64,000 bases of DNA from assembly GCA_028386065.3 (NCBI GenBank), contig JAKUCV010001957.1:45975-109974 (forward strand), read 5' to 3'. This document shows, one piece after another, positions 11,859-25,100 of this stretch. The position numbers and the translations under genes were made by a program. The notes below the pieces were generated by a model. The model was given only the letters and a program-made list of their open reading frames with translations. It ran no database searches and was not told where the DNA came from. The stretch's first letter is position 1; every line of letters begins with the position of its first letter. The DNA comes from Turnera subulata. Its lineage: Eukaryota > Streptophyta > Magnoliopsida > Malpighiales > Passifloraceae.

Positions 11859-13418
11859 TGTAAGTAACCGGGCATGCAAACAAATAGACAATATGCGCAG
11901 CGAAAAACCCGGAACTAATGGAGGATCCATGTGAAACGGGGTAAACCGAATAACAAAAATTTCGTACCTGGTTTGGTCGAGATCTTTCACTCAACTGATA
12001 ATACGAATCAGCAAGAACTGGACAGAAATCCGACTCCTCTACGGTATCCACACGAACCGTCAATGACCGCTAGCAACCTTCTCATTATCACTAACCCGAG
12101 CACTCCCGAACCGCAGTGCTGGCTGCTGAATTTCCGAGAGCTAGAGACTAGAGAGTGTTTGATGTGCTTTTTTTGTGTTGAGCTTGGTCTGTTAATCTCA
12201 TTAACCACACTCTTTCATGTATATCACATATACAGATATCAGTATTAGTTAGTCTAGAAAATGGCCAACCCAATCATACATATATATCTTATCACATATC
12301 AATATGTATGATTGTGTTTCCATTATCTATGCTTTAGTCACAATCATCTACATGATCATGTCTCCACTAACTCAATTATATATATCAACATATATATAAA
12401 ACAACACATCCTTTCATGCCTTTTGGACAATAATTCAGGTTCAATAATTCTGGTAACTATTGAACCGAACCAACCCAAACAACCCAGGCCAACCATGGTC
12501 TAACCACTAGCTCAATAACCTAGTCGAACCATGGTCCAACCATGGTCTAACCACTGGCTCGAACCAACAGTTCTAAGTGTGTGACCCTGTAGGCACTAAT
12601 CACGTTCGCAATAATTATAAACTCTCATTTGTAATTATAAACAATGAGCGGTGTCTAGCAACACATCATTGCTACCCAAGTGACCAGATCAGTACTGATT
12701 CATTATGCCTCGGAAAAATGTCATTATCCTTTCATCACATTATCAAGATTAAACACGAGACATGGAATATGTCATTTTCGTATATGTTTAATCTAAGTTT
12801 TCTTGATCCCTGAGTTAACTGTGTAAAATAGATACAAATGATATCCCCATATCATTTAATCTGAGCATGGCCATGCATTTACGGTTCAACTCTATCAAGA
12901 GGCCCAACTGATAATATACCCGTTATAAGGGTTGGACAAATTCCATCTTGATCATACAAAACCCACTACACATTATATCATATACCCATTGATTACTCTA
13001 AGGTTTACTTAGTTACGGGTAACTAAGAGTAATATCAAATTGTACGACTCACATGCTGGGAACCTTGATAATCTCAGGTCTAAGGACAATACATATAAGA
13101 GCCACTAATGACAACATATATAACAATCCATGTAGTGTTCTTATGTCGGGTCAATCCAGACCACAAGTTCTCTAACTTGTACCCGTATGTAGAATTCATT
13201 TCTCATATAATTCTCAACATACGCTAGTCTTAATTTATTATTACAACCCATCCATAATAATAATCGACTTGGGACAATTCAAGAATATAAAATATTCTTA
13301 GGTTATAAATATGTACAAGCGTTTATCACTGATAAACATATTTATTAGAATAAAACCTTAATAAATATACATGACTATATAATCATCCAATGATTGGCTT
13401 TTGGGCATTACACTAACA
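11859..13418 (-). repeat. Copia 3' LTR (1560 bp)
   Basis: It starts TGTAAGTAACCGGGCATGC and ends GGCATTACACTAACA in plus-strand reading. It matches the split right LTR (18840-18851 plus 40302-41855) almost throughout. In element orientation it begins TGTTAGTGTAATGCCC. It carries degenerate CCATGGTC(T/C)AACCA repeats near 12475-12560. The short ORFs in it have no recognisable product. Confidence 0.9.
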
Positions 13419-13430
13419 ATCTCCCACTTA
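13419..13430 (-). other. Polypurine tract of copia element
   Basis: In element orientation the sequence reads GTAAGTGGGAGAT followed by the LTR start TGTTAG. This is the usual plant copia polypurine tract. Confidence 0.8.
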
Positions 13431-13432
13431 CA

Positions 13433-16400
13433 CTAAAGCCAATCTTCCATGTATCTAATACCAATGGATCTAGCATGACCATCATGCTTCTGCTGTGTGA
13501 GCGGCTTAGTTAATGGATCTGCTACATTGTTCTCAGAAAGAACTTTGCACAGCCTCACATCGCCTCTGCCAATGATCTCTCTAATAAGATGGTAGCGTCG
13601 GAGTATATGTTTGGATCTTTGGGGGTATCTAGGTTCTTGAGCCTGTGCGATTGTTCCATTTTTGTCACAATAGAGCTCAATCGAACTGTCAATGCTCGGA
13701 ACCACCCCAAGTTCAGTTACGAACTTCTTATTCCAAACAGCCTCTTTCGCTGCATCAGAGGCAGCTATATATTCAGCCTCAGTAGTAGAATCGGCAACTA
13801 ATTCTTGCTTTGAACTCTTCCAGCAAATAGCACCACCTCCAAGACAAAACACATATCCTGACTACGATCTAAAGTCATCCCTGTCGGTTTGGAAGCTAGC
13901 ATCTGTGTAACCCTTTATAACAAGCTCATCAACGCTTCCGTACACAAGGAATGCATCCTTAGTTTTTCTCAAGTACTTAAGGATGTTCTTAACCGCTGTC
14001 CAGTGACCTTCACCGGGATCAGATTGATATCTGCTTGTGACACTTAATGCATATGCGACATCTGGTCGATTACATAGCATGGCATACATGATAGATCCTA
14101 TTGCTGACGCATAAGGAACCTTACTCATTTGTTCTCTCTCCATAGATGTACTAGGACATTGATTCTTTGAGAGAGTTATGCCATGTGACATGGGCAAGAA
14201 ACCTTTCTTGGAGTCTTGCATGCTAAACCTTTTAAGCACCTTATCAATATATGTACTTTGACTTAGGCCAAGAAGCCTTTTGGATCTATCTCTGTAGATC
14301 TTTATACCTAGCACGTAGGCAGCTTCTCCTAAGTCCTTCATTGAGAAATTTTTTCCTAACCAAGTCTTTACAGACTGTAGTGTTAGAATATCATTTCCAA
14401 TGAGCAGAATGTCATCAATATACAACAAGAAGAAAAGGATAGTGCTCCTACTAACCTTCTTGTAAACACATGGCTCATCTTCATTTTTAATGAAACCAAA
14501 CTGTTTGATTACTTCATCAAAACGAAGATTCCAACTCCTACAAGCTTGCTTTAATCCATAAATGGATCTTTGCAATTTGCATACCTTATTAGCATTCTCT
14601 GGAGTGACAAAACCTTCAGGTTGTGTCATGTACACATCCTCTGAAAGATTTCCATTAAGGAAAGCGGTTTTGACATCCATCTACCATATCTCATAATCAT
14701 GGTATGCAGCTATAGCCAATAGAATTGGGATGGATTTAAGCATGGCAACTGGCGAAAAAATTTCATCATAGTCAATACCATGAACTTATTTGAAACCTTT
14801 AGCAACCAATCGCCCTTTAAAGGTAATCACATTACCATCCATGTCGGTTTTCTTCATTTAGACCCACTTGCATCCAATGGGTTTTACCCCTTTAGGTGGA
14901 TCAACCAAGGTCCATACCTTGTTTTCATACATGGATTCCATCTCAGAATTCATGGCTTCTAGCCACTTCTTAGAGTCTGGACCCGTAATTGCCTGCTGAT
15001 AGGAAGTAGGCTCATCTTCATCCATAAGCTTCACGTCTCCAGTATGAGTCAAAAGAAATCCATATCTCTCAGGCTCATACCGAGTCCTATCAGACCTACG
15101 TCGTCCATGTGTTACAGATACAGGATTTTCACCCACAACATCTTGTGGTTCCTGTCCTTGTTCCATCTCATCCTCTATAGCTTCTTATTGTACTCGAACT
15201 TGTTCGAGTTCTATTTTTCTCCCACTGATCTCTCTAGAAATAAATTCTCTTTTTAGAAAAATAGCAGTACGAGCAACAAACACTTTTTGCTCTGTGGGGT
15301 TATAGAAATAATATCCTTTAGTTTCTTTAGGATATCCAACAAAAAGGCACTTGTCAGAATTAGGGCCGAGTTTGTCTGATGCTTGACATCTCACGTAAGC
15401 CTCACAATCCCAAATCTTCATAAAAGACAAATTGGGACGTTTCCCAGTCCACATCTCATGTGGTGTCTTTTCAACCGATTTAGATGGAACACGGTTAAGT
15501 GTAAAGGCAACAGTCAATAAAGCATGTCCCCAAAATGAAGAAGGAAGGTCAGCTTGACTCATCATAGAACGAACCATGTCTAACAGAGTTCTATTTCTCC
15601 TTTCAGATACACCATTCCATTGAGGTGTACCTGGTGGAGTAAGTTGTGATACTATACCATATTTCTATAGATGATCACGAAATTATCGGTCTAAGTATTC
15701 ACCTCCTCGATCAGATCGAAACATTTTAATACTATTACCAAGTTGATTTTGTACTTCATTCTTGAATTCTTTGAACTTTTCAAAGGATTCTGACTTGTGC
15801 TTCATAAGATACACATAGGCATTTCTACTATAATCATTAGTAAATGTAATGAAGTACCGAAATCCACCTCTAGCCTGTGTTGACATAGGCCCACATACAT
15901 CAGAATGTATAAGGCCTAACAAGTCTGAAGCTCTTTCACCTTTAACGGCAAAAGGAGCCTTCGTCATTTTGCCCAATAAACATGACTCACATGTCTCATA
16001 TGATTCAAAATCAAATCAGTCTAAAAGCCCATCCTTATGGAGTTTAGAAATACAAGTCTCGTTTATATGGCCCAAACGACAATGCCAGAGATAGGCCGTA
16101 TTAGAATCGTTTAATTTAACCTTCTTCGAATTAATGTTATAGACTGGGATTTCTCGGTTTAGAACGTACAAACCATTGCTTAAATATGCACCACCATAAT
16201 AAATATCATTCAAAGAAATAGAACAACAATTGTTTTTTATTACGAATGAAAAACCCTTCTTGTCCAGACAAGAGACAGAAATCAAATTCCTGCTTATAGT
16301 AGGTACATAATAACAATCATTAAGTTCCAAAACCAAAGCAGTCGGTAAAGATAGATAATAAGTCCCTACGGCTAATGCAACAACTCTTGCTCCATTTCCA

Positions 16401-17400
16401 ACAAGTAGGTCCACTTCACCCTTTGCTAATCTTCTACTCTTTCTCAGATCCTGCACATTTACACAAATGTGAGAACCACATCCGGTATCTAATATCCATG
16501 ATGCGGAGATAGAAATATTAGCTTCTATAACAAGAATACCTGAAGCGGAAGTCTTACTTCCCTTCTGTTTCTTTACCTCCTCAAGGTAAATAGGGTAGTT
16601 ACGCTTCCAATGGCCAGGTTTCTTGCAATGGAAACATTGTCCTTCCTTTGCAATACCATCTTTGGGTTTCAGCACATGTGAACAAGAAGATGCACATGAA
16701 CCAAACTTTTTGGTACATTTCTTCTTCTTGCTAAACTTGGGTTTTCCCTTTCCTTTGCCATTTCCAACCATCAAAATGTTGTTGGATTTATTAGCTTTCA
16801 TCTGTTGCTCAACTGTTCCCAACATGTTAAGCAATTCAGACAAAGATTTATCAAGATGATTCATGTTGAAATTCATGACAAATTGGCTATAACTGTCTGG
16901 CAACGATTGCAGGACTAGATCAACAGCCAACTCTCTTTGCAAAGGAAAACCCAGCCTCTCAAGGCTCTCATTGTATCCAATCATTTTGAGCACATGAGGT
17001 CTAACAGGTGATGACTAAGCCATCTTGCATTGGAATAATGCCTTTGAGGTCTCATATCTCTCATGCCTGGCTTGCTCTTCAAAGAGCATTTTCAGGTGTG
17101 TTCGATCATATCGAAAGCACCCAAGTTCTCATGTTGCTTCTGAAGCTCAAAGTCCATGGCGATAAGCATAAGGCAAGCAACATCCAATGCTTCACTAACA
17201 TGCTTCTTGTAAGCATCCTTTTCTGCCCTAGGAGCATTAGGTGCCGGTTCATTAGGAACAGGCCCTTTAAGGACATACAATTTCTTTTCTTGCTTGAGGA
17301 CTTTCCTCAAATTGCGATGCCACTTAAGGAAACTATTCCCATTCAATTTTTCCTTCTCAAGGACTGATCGCAATGACATAGCACTTGTGTTTTGTGCCAT
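13433..17400 (-). pseudogene. Copia gag-pol polyprotein, broken (Tork/Angela-like)
   Basis: In minus-strand order: gag starts at the ATG at 17400 (MAQNTSAMSLRSVLEKEKL). The zinc knuckle near 16600 reads CFHCKKPGHWKRNYP and lacks its last cysteine (now Y). The aspartic protease near 16510 has SWILDTGCGSH, and the pre-integrase region near 16080 has LWHCRLGH. The integrase core spans 15940-15560 with HSDVCGPM and FRSDRGGEY. Reverse transcriptase (15000-14250) has DVKTAFLNG and an intact LLYIDDILL, and RNase H (13850-13433) has STTEAEYIA and ends with ADPLTKPL near the stop. The reading frame is broken by several stops and shifts, for example between 17092 and 16993, at about 15680, around 14860-14680 and at about 13865. 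The lineage name is from memory of the motifs and is less sure than the superfamily. Confidence 0.9.
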
Positions 17401-17762
17401 GATAATTCTATAATGATCAATTCACACAAACCAGAGTCATGTATACAATCATTTATCAAGGAATTTTATTAAATGATACTCCCACTATACAAATCAAGAT
17501 GATAATGAGTGGGCCAAGAACCATATTTCACTACAAGATAAGTTAGCTTTGGCTAATCGCTTATATCATAGTTATTTAGGTAAACAACTCTTTGTCAATT
17601 ACATCTCATGTAACTCTTGGATAGTTGAGTGAACAATTCTTGTTCTTGTCTATCTTATAGACTTATCTCAACTCTTTGCCTCTAAGTCCCCAATCCTATT
17701 GAGATGACTTAGTTAAGTTGAACCCATAACAAGCAGTTTGGATATTACAATTATCTCATCGC

Positions 17763-17951
17763 ACCTTGCTTTGATAAACATTGGCACTTTGCTTTGGCAA
17801 ACCTACCAAGTGTTGATCTAAGCATAGGTGAGTGCTTATCAATGGAAGGCAACACATGAGGAACTTAATATTTAGCATCTTGCTAGGATAAACATTGGCA
17901 CTTTGCTTTGGCAAACCTACCAAGTGTTGATCTAAGCAAAGATGAGTGCTC
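17763..17951 (-). repeat. Duplicated about 72-bp segment in copia leader
   Basis: The segment with GATAAACATTGGCACTTTGC and CTACCAAGTGTTGATCTAAG occurs twice, at 17763-17834 and 17880-17951, about 117 bp apart and nearly identical. It ends in GAGTGCT in both copies. Confidence 0.8.
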
Positions 17952-18114
17952 ATTCCATACATAACATGCATGTAATTAACAAATTATATGTCGTATATAC
18001 AATAACTATGCATCATATGCAATATAAGCTGCTACGCAGAGGTAGCACGGCGATCCCGCTAGCCGGTTAGCGGGCGGGGTCAAGGGGCAGCGCCCTTGCC
18101 AGGGTGCGGGGCGG

Positions 18115-18530
18115 AACATCGATGTTTTGAGATTCTGGAACTCCAAACAATTGGGCAGAATTTCAGAACATCGATGTTTACCCCTAGAATATCGATGTTT
18201 GAGAATTCTAGAACTTCAAGTAAGTTGGCAGAATATCAGAACATCGATGTTTGGTCTTGAACATCGATGTTTGGAGTTTCAGAATTCTAGAACATCGATG
18301 TTTGAAGTTTCTGGATTCCAGAACATCGATGTTTAACCCTTAAGCATCGATGTTTAAAGTTTCTGGAACTCTAAACAATTGGCCTAAAGTTCAGAACGTC
18401 GATGTATACATCTTAAACAACAATGTTTTGACCTTGAACATCGATGTTTGAACTTAAACATCGATGTTTGAACCCCTCGGCGGATTATCGACCAAAAAGA
18501 ACATCGATGTTTACATCTTAAACAACGATG
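18115..18530 (-). repeat. Array of the palindrome AACATCGATGTT
   Basis: Nine exact copies of this perfect 12-bp palindrome start at 18115, 18167, 18240, 18260, 18291, 18322, 18437, 18457 and 18500. About five near copies lie between them (18188, 18343, 18398, 18418 and 18520). The spacers often repeat TTTCTGGAACTCCAAACAATT-like text. The array lies in the transcribed leader of the copia element. Possible roles are RNA stem formation or packaging, but the sequence alone does not show this. Confidence 0.9.
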
Positions 18531-18824
18531 TTTTGGTATCATATACCATTTAATTAACCTTGTCGAACTCATTCGACTTCCTGCCGAAAACACACTTTGA
18601 TTGATATCATATACCAATCAAGAACTTGCTGTCAAACACCTTTGACGAATCCAACTTCAACATATCACATATATGAGAATCATAATGATCTAGTTCAAAC
18701 ATACTATCAACATAAGCATAATTAACTAAGATAAAGTTATGTTGCTTATACAATCATGATCAAGCCACATCACATATAGCATATCTGACATATAAACAAC
18801 TAATTCGGTTTAGTGTTTCACAAG

Positions 18825-18838
18825 GGGCTCCGCTACCA
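18825..18838 (-). other. Primer-binding site of copia element
   Basis: In element orientation TGGTAGCGGAGCCCC follows the LTR end after one base. It resembles the common plant primer site TGGTATCAGAGC for initiator tRNA-Met, with changes in the middle. Confidence 0.6.
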
Positions 18839-18851
18839 CTGTAAGTAACCA

Positions 18852-21800
18852 TGAAACGACCGCATCCCAAAACCGACAACACGAAATATAAACAATAATA
18901 AAATGACAAAAATACCCTTAAAACCAGGGATGCCAAACTCTGTGTAAAAAAAAATATCTTCTCAATACCTCCGAGTAACTAAAAATAAACATCGGTATAC
19001 AAAAGTCGAATATAAACCAGGCCTATCTACCCAAAGTAACAGCGGTTAAAACTACCGGAACAACAACTGATCAAAATCCAAGAACCCAAAACAGTATCCC
19101 GACAATAGTACGCAGGGGAAAAATAACAGTAATGTCAATGACAAGTGTAGATCATATATGAGTCAACTCTATGGATCCACCAGGAAGGAAACGCAGCTAC
19201 CTGCTGAAATGCAAGAGTCTGATACCCGAGGTAAGAGCAACCTTCAACGAGCTACTAATGATCTGTAAAACCACGGTGGCAATTTATATGGGTCGCCAAC
19301 TCAATGTACAATATAAGAGAAACATACAGGCACACGAAGACAAGCTCGTAGGGTGAGTAAGTCCACGAGCACAAGTATACTCACACAATCAACATGTGTC
19401 AAATACCACACATACAAGTGTTAGGTGAATTATTTGGTTATCATATACTTATCATTATTAAGGGCCCTCTACTGTGTGCGTCGGGCGCGGTAGCGACTAG
19501 CCAGCTCCCCAGAGCATATGCCCAAAGATAGTCAAATATATATAATATAAATATCATCACCGGAATGGGTAAGTTCCGACAAAGAAAACCACCAACAATC
19601 AAGTGGCCGACAGCTCTAGGAGGGGTGCTCTCCTCAAAGAAATTATAATACAAAATCTTGGGGCACACCCGTCAGTCCCTAAGTCGCTAGCTCTGTGAGG
19701 GGTGCTCTCACCAAAAGAAATGAATAATAACAAATAACCAAGGGGTATACCCGACAAATCCCCAAGGCGCCAGCTCTGTGAGGGATACTCTCACTAATAT
19801 ACTAACCGAGGGCGTACCCATCAATTCCCTCGTCGCCGTCTCTGTGAATACAATTCACTAAAATAATAGGACCCGAGGGGTACCCTCTCTTCCCTCTCGG
19901 TGCTACCGGTCAACAGCCCCACAGTAGAACTTACATATTATTCAGGTACATTATGTTACCAACTATGAAATTTGTATAAGTGTCACCTCAAGTCGTATCT
20001 AAGTTGTGTACCATTACAGAGGTTCTCTAACAGAGCCTAATCGCACAATGTACAGGATATTGCAAGTCAGCATATATCACAAGGATGGCAATAAGGAGGA
20101 TCACATGGCAAACAACACATATTTATTGTCACGGTAGTTCAGCACAGAAACAACCAGGTACACAACACAGTCAACAGTATGAAGCATACTCAGCAAGCAG
20201 TACTACCTAACCAGACCAACAAGTATTCGCATGCAAGTATATAAGTCTTATAGAGTCACATCAGTTATGATGGCGCTCTGTCTGTCCACCACTAGTACCA
20301 GCCGCTCCTGAATTATGTCTCGTGCCTATACACATAGACACCATATCTCACAAAGATATTCAACAAACAATAAATAAATTATGTATGCCTGTGCAATGCA
20401 ACCGTGAGTTAAATCCAGCCCGACTAATTTACTTTCACTCACCAACTATAGCTTCAAGTCACGGACCTAAGGTCACAGGCTTAAAGCCCAACTATGTCCA
20501 AAACCACAATCCCGGGCTTAAAGCCCAAACCACTAGTCCGTTACCAACTCACAACAATCTTGGGCCTAAGGCCCAGCCTATTATGTCCATTATAATTTTA
20601 GGTGTCCTTAGGTTTTGAGTCCACTACATAACATGTCCAAAAATTATTATTGGGTCATATAACATATTATCACTGGCCAAGGCCCGATTTTAACTCACTT
20701 CCATTTCAAGGTTTCTCCCGAGTCCGAGTAACTCGGCCTAAGGTTCTACTCGCGTCGAAAACAAACCTTCCACTTGCTACTCACACACCCCTCTCGGTTT
20801 TTACTATACACAATTTAGTACATAACCCAATCCGGAATAATAAATGTACATGTCATGTAAAGAACTTAATCGCATTACTACATCCAAGAATTACCGTTAA
20901 AAAGCCAAAAGATAATCTGCTCTTGCCAGAATCAAGAACCCAAGACGCCGGATTCCGGTCGGTCTTCGCCGGAACAGTAATCTCTCGCCGGATTCCGGTC
21001 ACTCTTCGCCGGAACAGTAATCTCTCGCCGGATTCCGGTCAATCTTCGTCGGAACAGTAATCTGAGCTCACCGAAACTTCCACAACAGTCCAGAAACATC
21101 TAACCCCCAAACTTCCCAACCCGGAGAGATGCAGGACAACATTTAAATCAACAAAAACAACAACCACCAAGCATTAAAACAGAAAAGACAAGTTTAGAAA
21201 TCGGATCCTTACCGGAGTAAAGCAACCACGCGATAGATCCGCACCCTCACCACTAGTTCCGAGCCTCTGCCCCTCTTCCGGCAACCAAAATCCGAGGCGA
21301 AGGAACAACAAATCCACAACTACCCTCTGCCGAAGACGAACCCACAAAACACAATCGGTCCGCCGCCACCAACAACAAACAAAAATACCCGATTAACCAA
21401 TCGGTACCCAAGCCAACGAACTGAAAGCAAAGAGGGAGAGAAGCGCGACTTACCAGTCAGCGACGACAGTGGCGACTACTCGAGCCAAGCGGCGACGGCG
21501 ACACAACAGCTCGATCCTACCCGAGCCCACCTCGGTTCCTCCGTCACAAGCCGTCCACGGGCAGTTCTCTTCCCCGACAGACGTGGACACGGTTACGAAA
21601 GGAACAACGGCGGTGTTCCCAAAAAGAAAGAGAGGAAAGAACGGCGGTGGTAGCGTTTGGCTTTGGAAGAACTCAAGGAGAGGTGGTGGCGATGACTTTG
21701 TGTGCTCGTGCGAGAGAGAGAGATATGAGAGAGAGAGAGAGAGAGAAATACAAGCGGCGGACAAAACGAAAAGAAGAGAGGGGAGAGAGAAGATGATAAG

Positions 21801-22192
21801 TTTTTATACCTAGGGCAAGACCTAGGGTTTCCACCGATAGCAAAACGACGTCATTTTGATTACAAAAACGGCGTCGTTTTCACTACCAGGCCCTGCAGGT
21901 CAATGCGCCTCCCGCCACTTGGTCAACGCACCTTTCCTCTAAGCTTTTATGCTTACACTCTCTCGAAACGACGTAGTTTTATCAAACTACCTAAACACTT
22001 AATTCCCAACTCCGAAACCCGATTAAAACCAAACAAAAACCTAATAAACGATCAGAACCATCATCATAGAGATAATTCCAAAGAAAAGGGAGTAATTCCC
22101 TATCCCAAAACTTGGGAAAAACACGAGGGTAAAATTGGAATAAAAATTTCAGAAATTTCATAAAATAAATTATGAAAAACCGGGGCGTTACA
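18852..22192 (-). repeat. 3' LTR of element B (3341 bp)
   Basis: The ends TGAAACGACC...CGGGGCGTTACA are shared with the split right LTR (27309-29124 plus 38767-40301, 3351 bp). It contains the tandem repeat (19590-19900), a GGGC..GCCC palindrome block (20455-20590), a CT/GA-rich stretch and the promoter region near 21801-21880. ORFs such as 21469-21813 are low-complexity LTR sequence, not genes. Confidence 0.92.
21801..21880 (-). promoter_or_regulatory. LTR promoter of element B: TATA box and ACGTCGTTTT palindromes
   Basis: In element orientation TATAAAAA (21801-21808) lies about 35-70 bp downstream of two palindromic motifs of the form AAAACGACGTCGTTTT (21864-21880 and 21842-21857, both slightly imperfect). 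A long purine/pyrimidine repeat follows. The same arrangement is kept in the other LTR (39911-39990). This spacing suggests the core promoter and upstream sites of the retrotransposon, which is an inference. Confidence 0.6.
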
Positions 22193-25100
22193 GTTCTACC
22201 CTACTTATGAAAATTTTGTCCTCGAAATTACAAGAAAAGAATCAAAACAGATGTGGATACTGCTCCCTCATATGAGTCTCAACCTCCCAAGTAGCCTCAT
22301 TTGGAGAATGATGGCTCCATCTAACTCGAACCATGGGAATTGTACGACTCCTCAACTATCGTACTTCCCGAGCTAAGATCTCAACCGGCTCCTCGACATA
22401 AGTCAAATCATCAGCAACCTCCAACTCCATAGGCGATACCATATGACTGGGATCAGACCGGTAACTCCTCAACATCGAGACATGAAATACAACTCCTCCG
22501 GTAAAGCCAATCTGTAGGCCAGCGGACCAATCCGCTCCACAATATCATAAGGACCGATATAACGAGGGCTCAATTTGCCCTTCCTCCCAAACAGGATAAC
22601 ACCTCTCCAGGGAGCGACACGGAGGAAAACTCTGTCACCTACACTGTACTCCATCTCCCGTTGATGCTTATCAGCATAACTCCTTTGTCAGTCCTGAGCA
22701 GCTCTCATGCACTTCTTGACCACTTCAATCTGATCCACAGTCTCCTGGACAAGATCTGGACCAATCACATATCTCATACCCTTCTCAACCCAACAGATCG
22801 GACTACGGCACTTCCGCCCATACAAAGCCTCATAAGGCGCCATACCGATACTGGAGTGATAACCGTTTTTATAAGCAAACTCAACCAACGGTAATGTCTC
22901 ATCCCAAGAACCACTGAAGTTGAGCACACAGGTTCTAAGCATATCCCCCAATGTCTGAATAGTCCTCTCTGACTGTCCATCTATCTCCGGATGAAAAGCT
23001 GTACTGAAATTCAGCTTAGTACCCAAAGCTGACTGCAAACTCTTCCAAAAGCGGGAAGTGAACCTCGGATCCCTGTCCGACACAATGGATAGAGGAACGC
23101 CATGCAATCTAACAACACTAGAGACATACAACCTTGCCAGCTTATCCATCGTATCCGTCTGCTGGATAGGTAGGAAGTGAGCTGACTTAGTCAACCTATC
23201 GACAGTGACCCAAATGGCATCATGCCAGCCCCGGGTTCTCTGTAACCCAATCACGAAATCCATAGTGGTAAGCTCCCACTTCCACTGCGGTATAGCTAAC
23301 GACCTCATCTTGCCAACAGCAGCCTGACAAGTCATGCAACAAGCCACAAACTCCGCAACATCCTTCTTCATCCCAGGCCACCAATAGTGACTCTTCAGGT
23401 TCAGGTACATCTTTGTGCTACCCGGATGCATGGCATAATGTGTGTTGTGCCCCTCATCCATAATCCACCTCCTCAGTTCATCCACGTCCGGAACACAAAG
23501 ACGATCACCCGTCATCAAAGCTCCATCCTCACGGATGTAAAAACTAGAACTCTCTCCACCGAGAGCCTTATCTCGCAACTCCGCTAGAAGAGGGTCACCG
23601 AACTGCAACTCTATAATCTTATCCTGCAAGGTCGGTCGGATGCTCAAACTGGCCATCAAGGCTCCGGTATCATCAACCTCCAACTGGGCATCCAAAGACC
23701 TCAACTCTAACAACGATGGCAAATCAAAAGAAACCGGCTCCTCATCTGTAGTTGAAACTCTCTTCCGGCTTAAAGCATCTGCAACCACATTAGCCTTCGC
23801 CGGATGGTACTCAATAGTACAATCATAATCCTTCAGGAGCTCGATCCAACGCCTCTGCCTCATATTGAGCTCCTTCTGGGTCATGATGTACTTTAAGCTC
23901 TTATGATCCGTGAAAATCCGACACTTCTCCCCGAAAAGATGGTGTCTCCAGATTTTCAAAGCAAAGACCACGGCAGCTAACTCCAAATTATGGGTCGGAT
24001 AATTCTTCTCATGAGTCCTCAACTACCTAGAAGCATAGGCAATCACCCGACCCTCCTTCATCAACATGCAACCCAAACCCAAACCAGAAGCATCACTAAA
24101 GACAATGTACTCCATACCGAGTCTAGGAACTGTCAACACTGGTGCAGAAGTCAACCGAACCTCGCATTTGCTGAGTTTTGCATAAAGCTACTTCTCCCGC
24201 AGCCTCTGCAACACCAACCTCAAATGCTCCTCATACTCGGCCTTACTCCTCGAGTAAACCAGAATATCGTAAATGAACATAACCGCAAACTGATCTAGGA
24301 ACTCATGGAATACCCCATGCATCACACACATGAACACTGCAGGAGCATTTGTCAACCCGAAAGGAACTACAACACATTCACAGTGACCATACCGAGTGCG
24401 AAAAGCAGTCTTTGGTATGTCTTGTTCTGCAATCCTAACCTGATGGTATCCAGATCACAAGTCGATCTTTAACAACACAGATGCTCCCTGCAACTGATCA
24501 AACAAGTCATTAATCTTAGGCAACGGATACTTGTTCTTTACAGTCACCTAGTTCAACTGCCGGTAGTCCACAAACATCCGCATACTACCATCCTTCTTCT
24601 TAACAAACAAGACCGGGGCACCCCAAGGTGAAGTGCTCGGTCTAATGAAACCCTTTTCCAGCAACTCCTCCAACTGCTTCTTCAACTCCTGAAGTTCAGT
24701 CGGAGCCATCCTCTAAGGTGGAATAAAGATAGGAGCAACTCCCGGTACCAAGTCCACTGTGTACTCAACCTCACGCTCCCGAGGTAAACCTGGTAACTCG
24801 TCAGAAAAGACATCTGGGTACTCCCTCACTATTGGGATACCCTCCGAACCCGGCACTGGTACCGTAGAGTCCACCACATGTGCAAGGAACGCATCACATC
24901 CTTCCCGAATCATCCTGAAAGCCTGCATAGCTGATATACAACAAGCAGAAAGAGCTCTACACTCCCCAACAAACACCAATATACGCCCTAAAAGAGAAGA
25001 CAAGGCCACTTCCTTGGCTCGGAATCCACCACAGCTTGGTGTCTCGACAACCGATCCATGCCAAGAATCACATCAAACTCACTCAAATCCATAACACTAA

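Larger units (their letters stand above)
17401..18824 (-). other. Long leader of copia element, non-coding
   Basis: About 1.4 kb lies between the primer-binding site and the gag start codon. I find no convincing protein in it. It holds a duplicated segment (17763-17951), a short GC-rich stretch (18031-18115) and the AACATCGATGTT array (18115-18530). As a leader it would be the 5' untranslated part of the genomic RNA. Confidence 0.7.

Noticed and set aside
21469..21813. ORFs near the GA-rich part of element B's LTR (and 39584-39826)
   Set aside because: They overlap the LTR promoter and a GA repeat, and are out of frame between the two LTR copies. Not coding.
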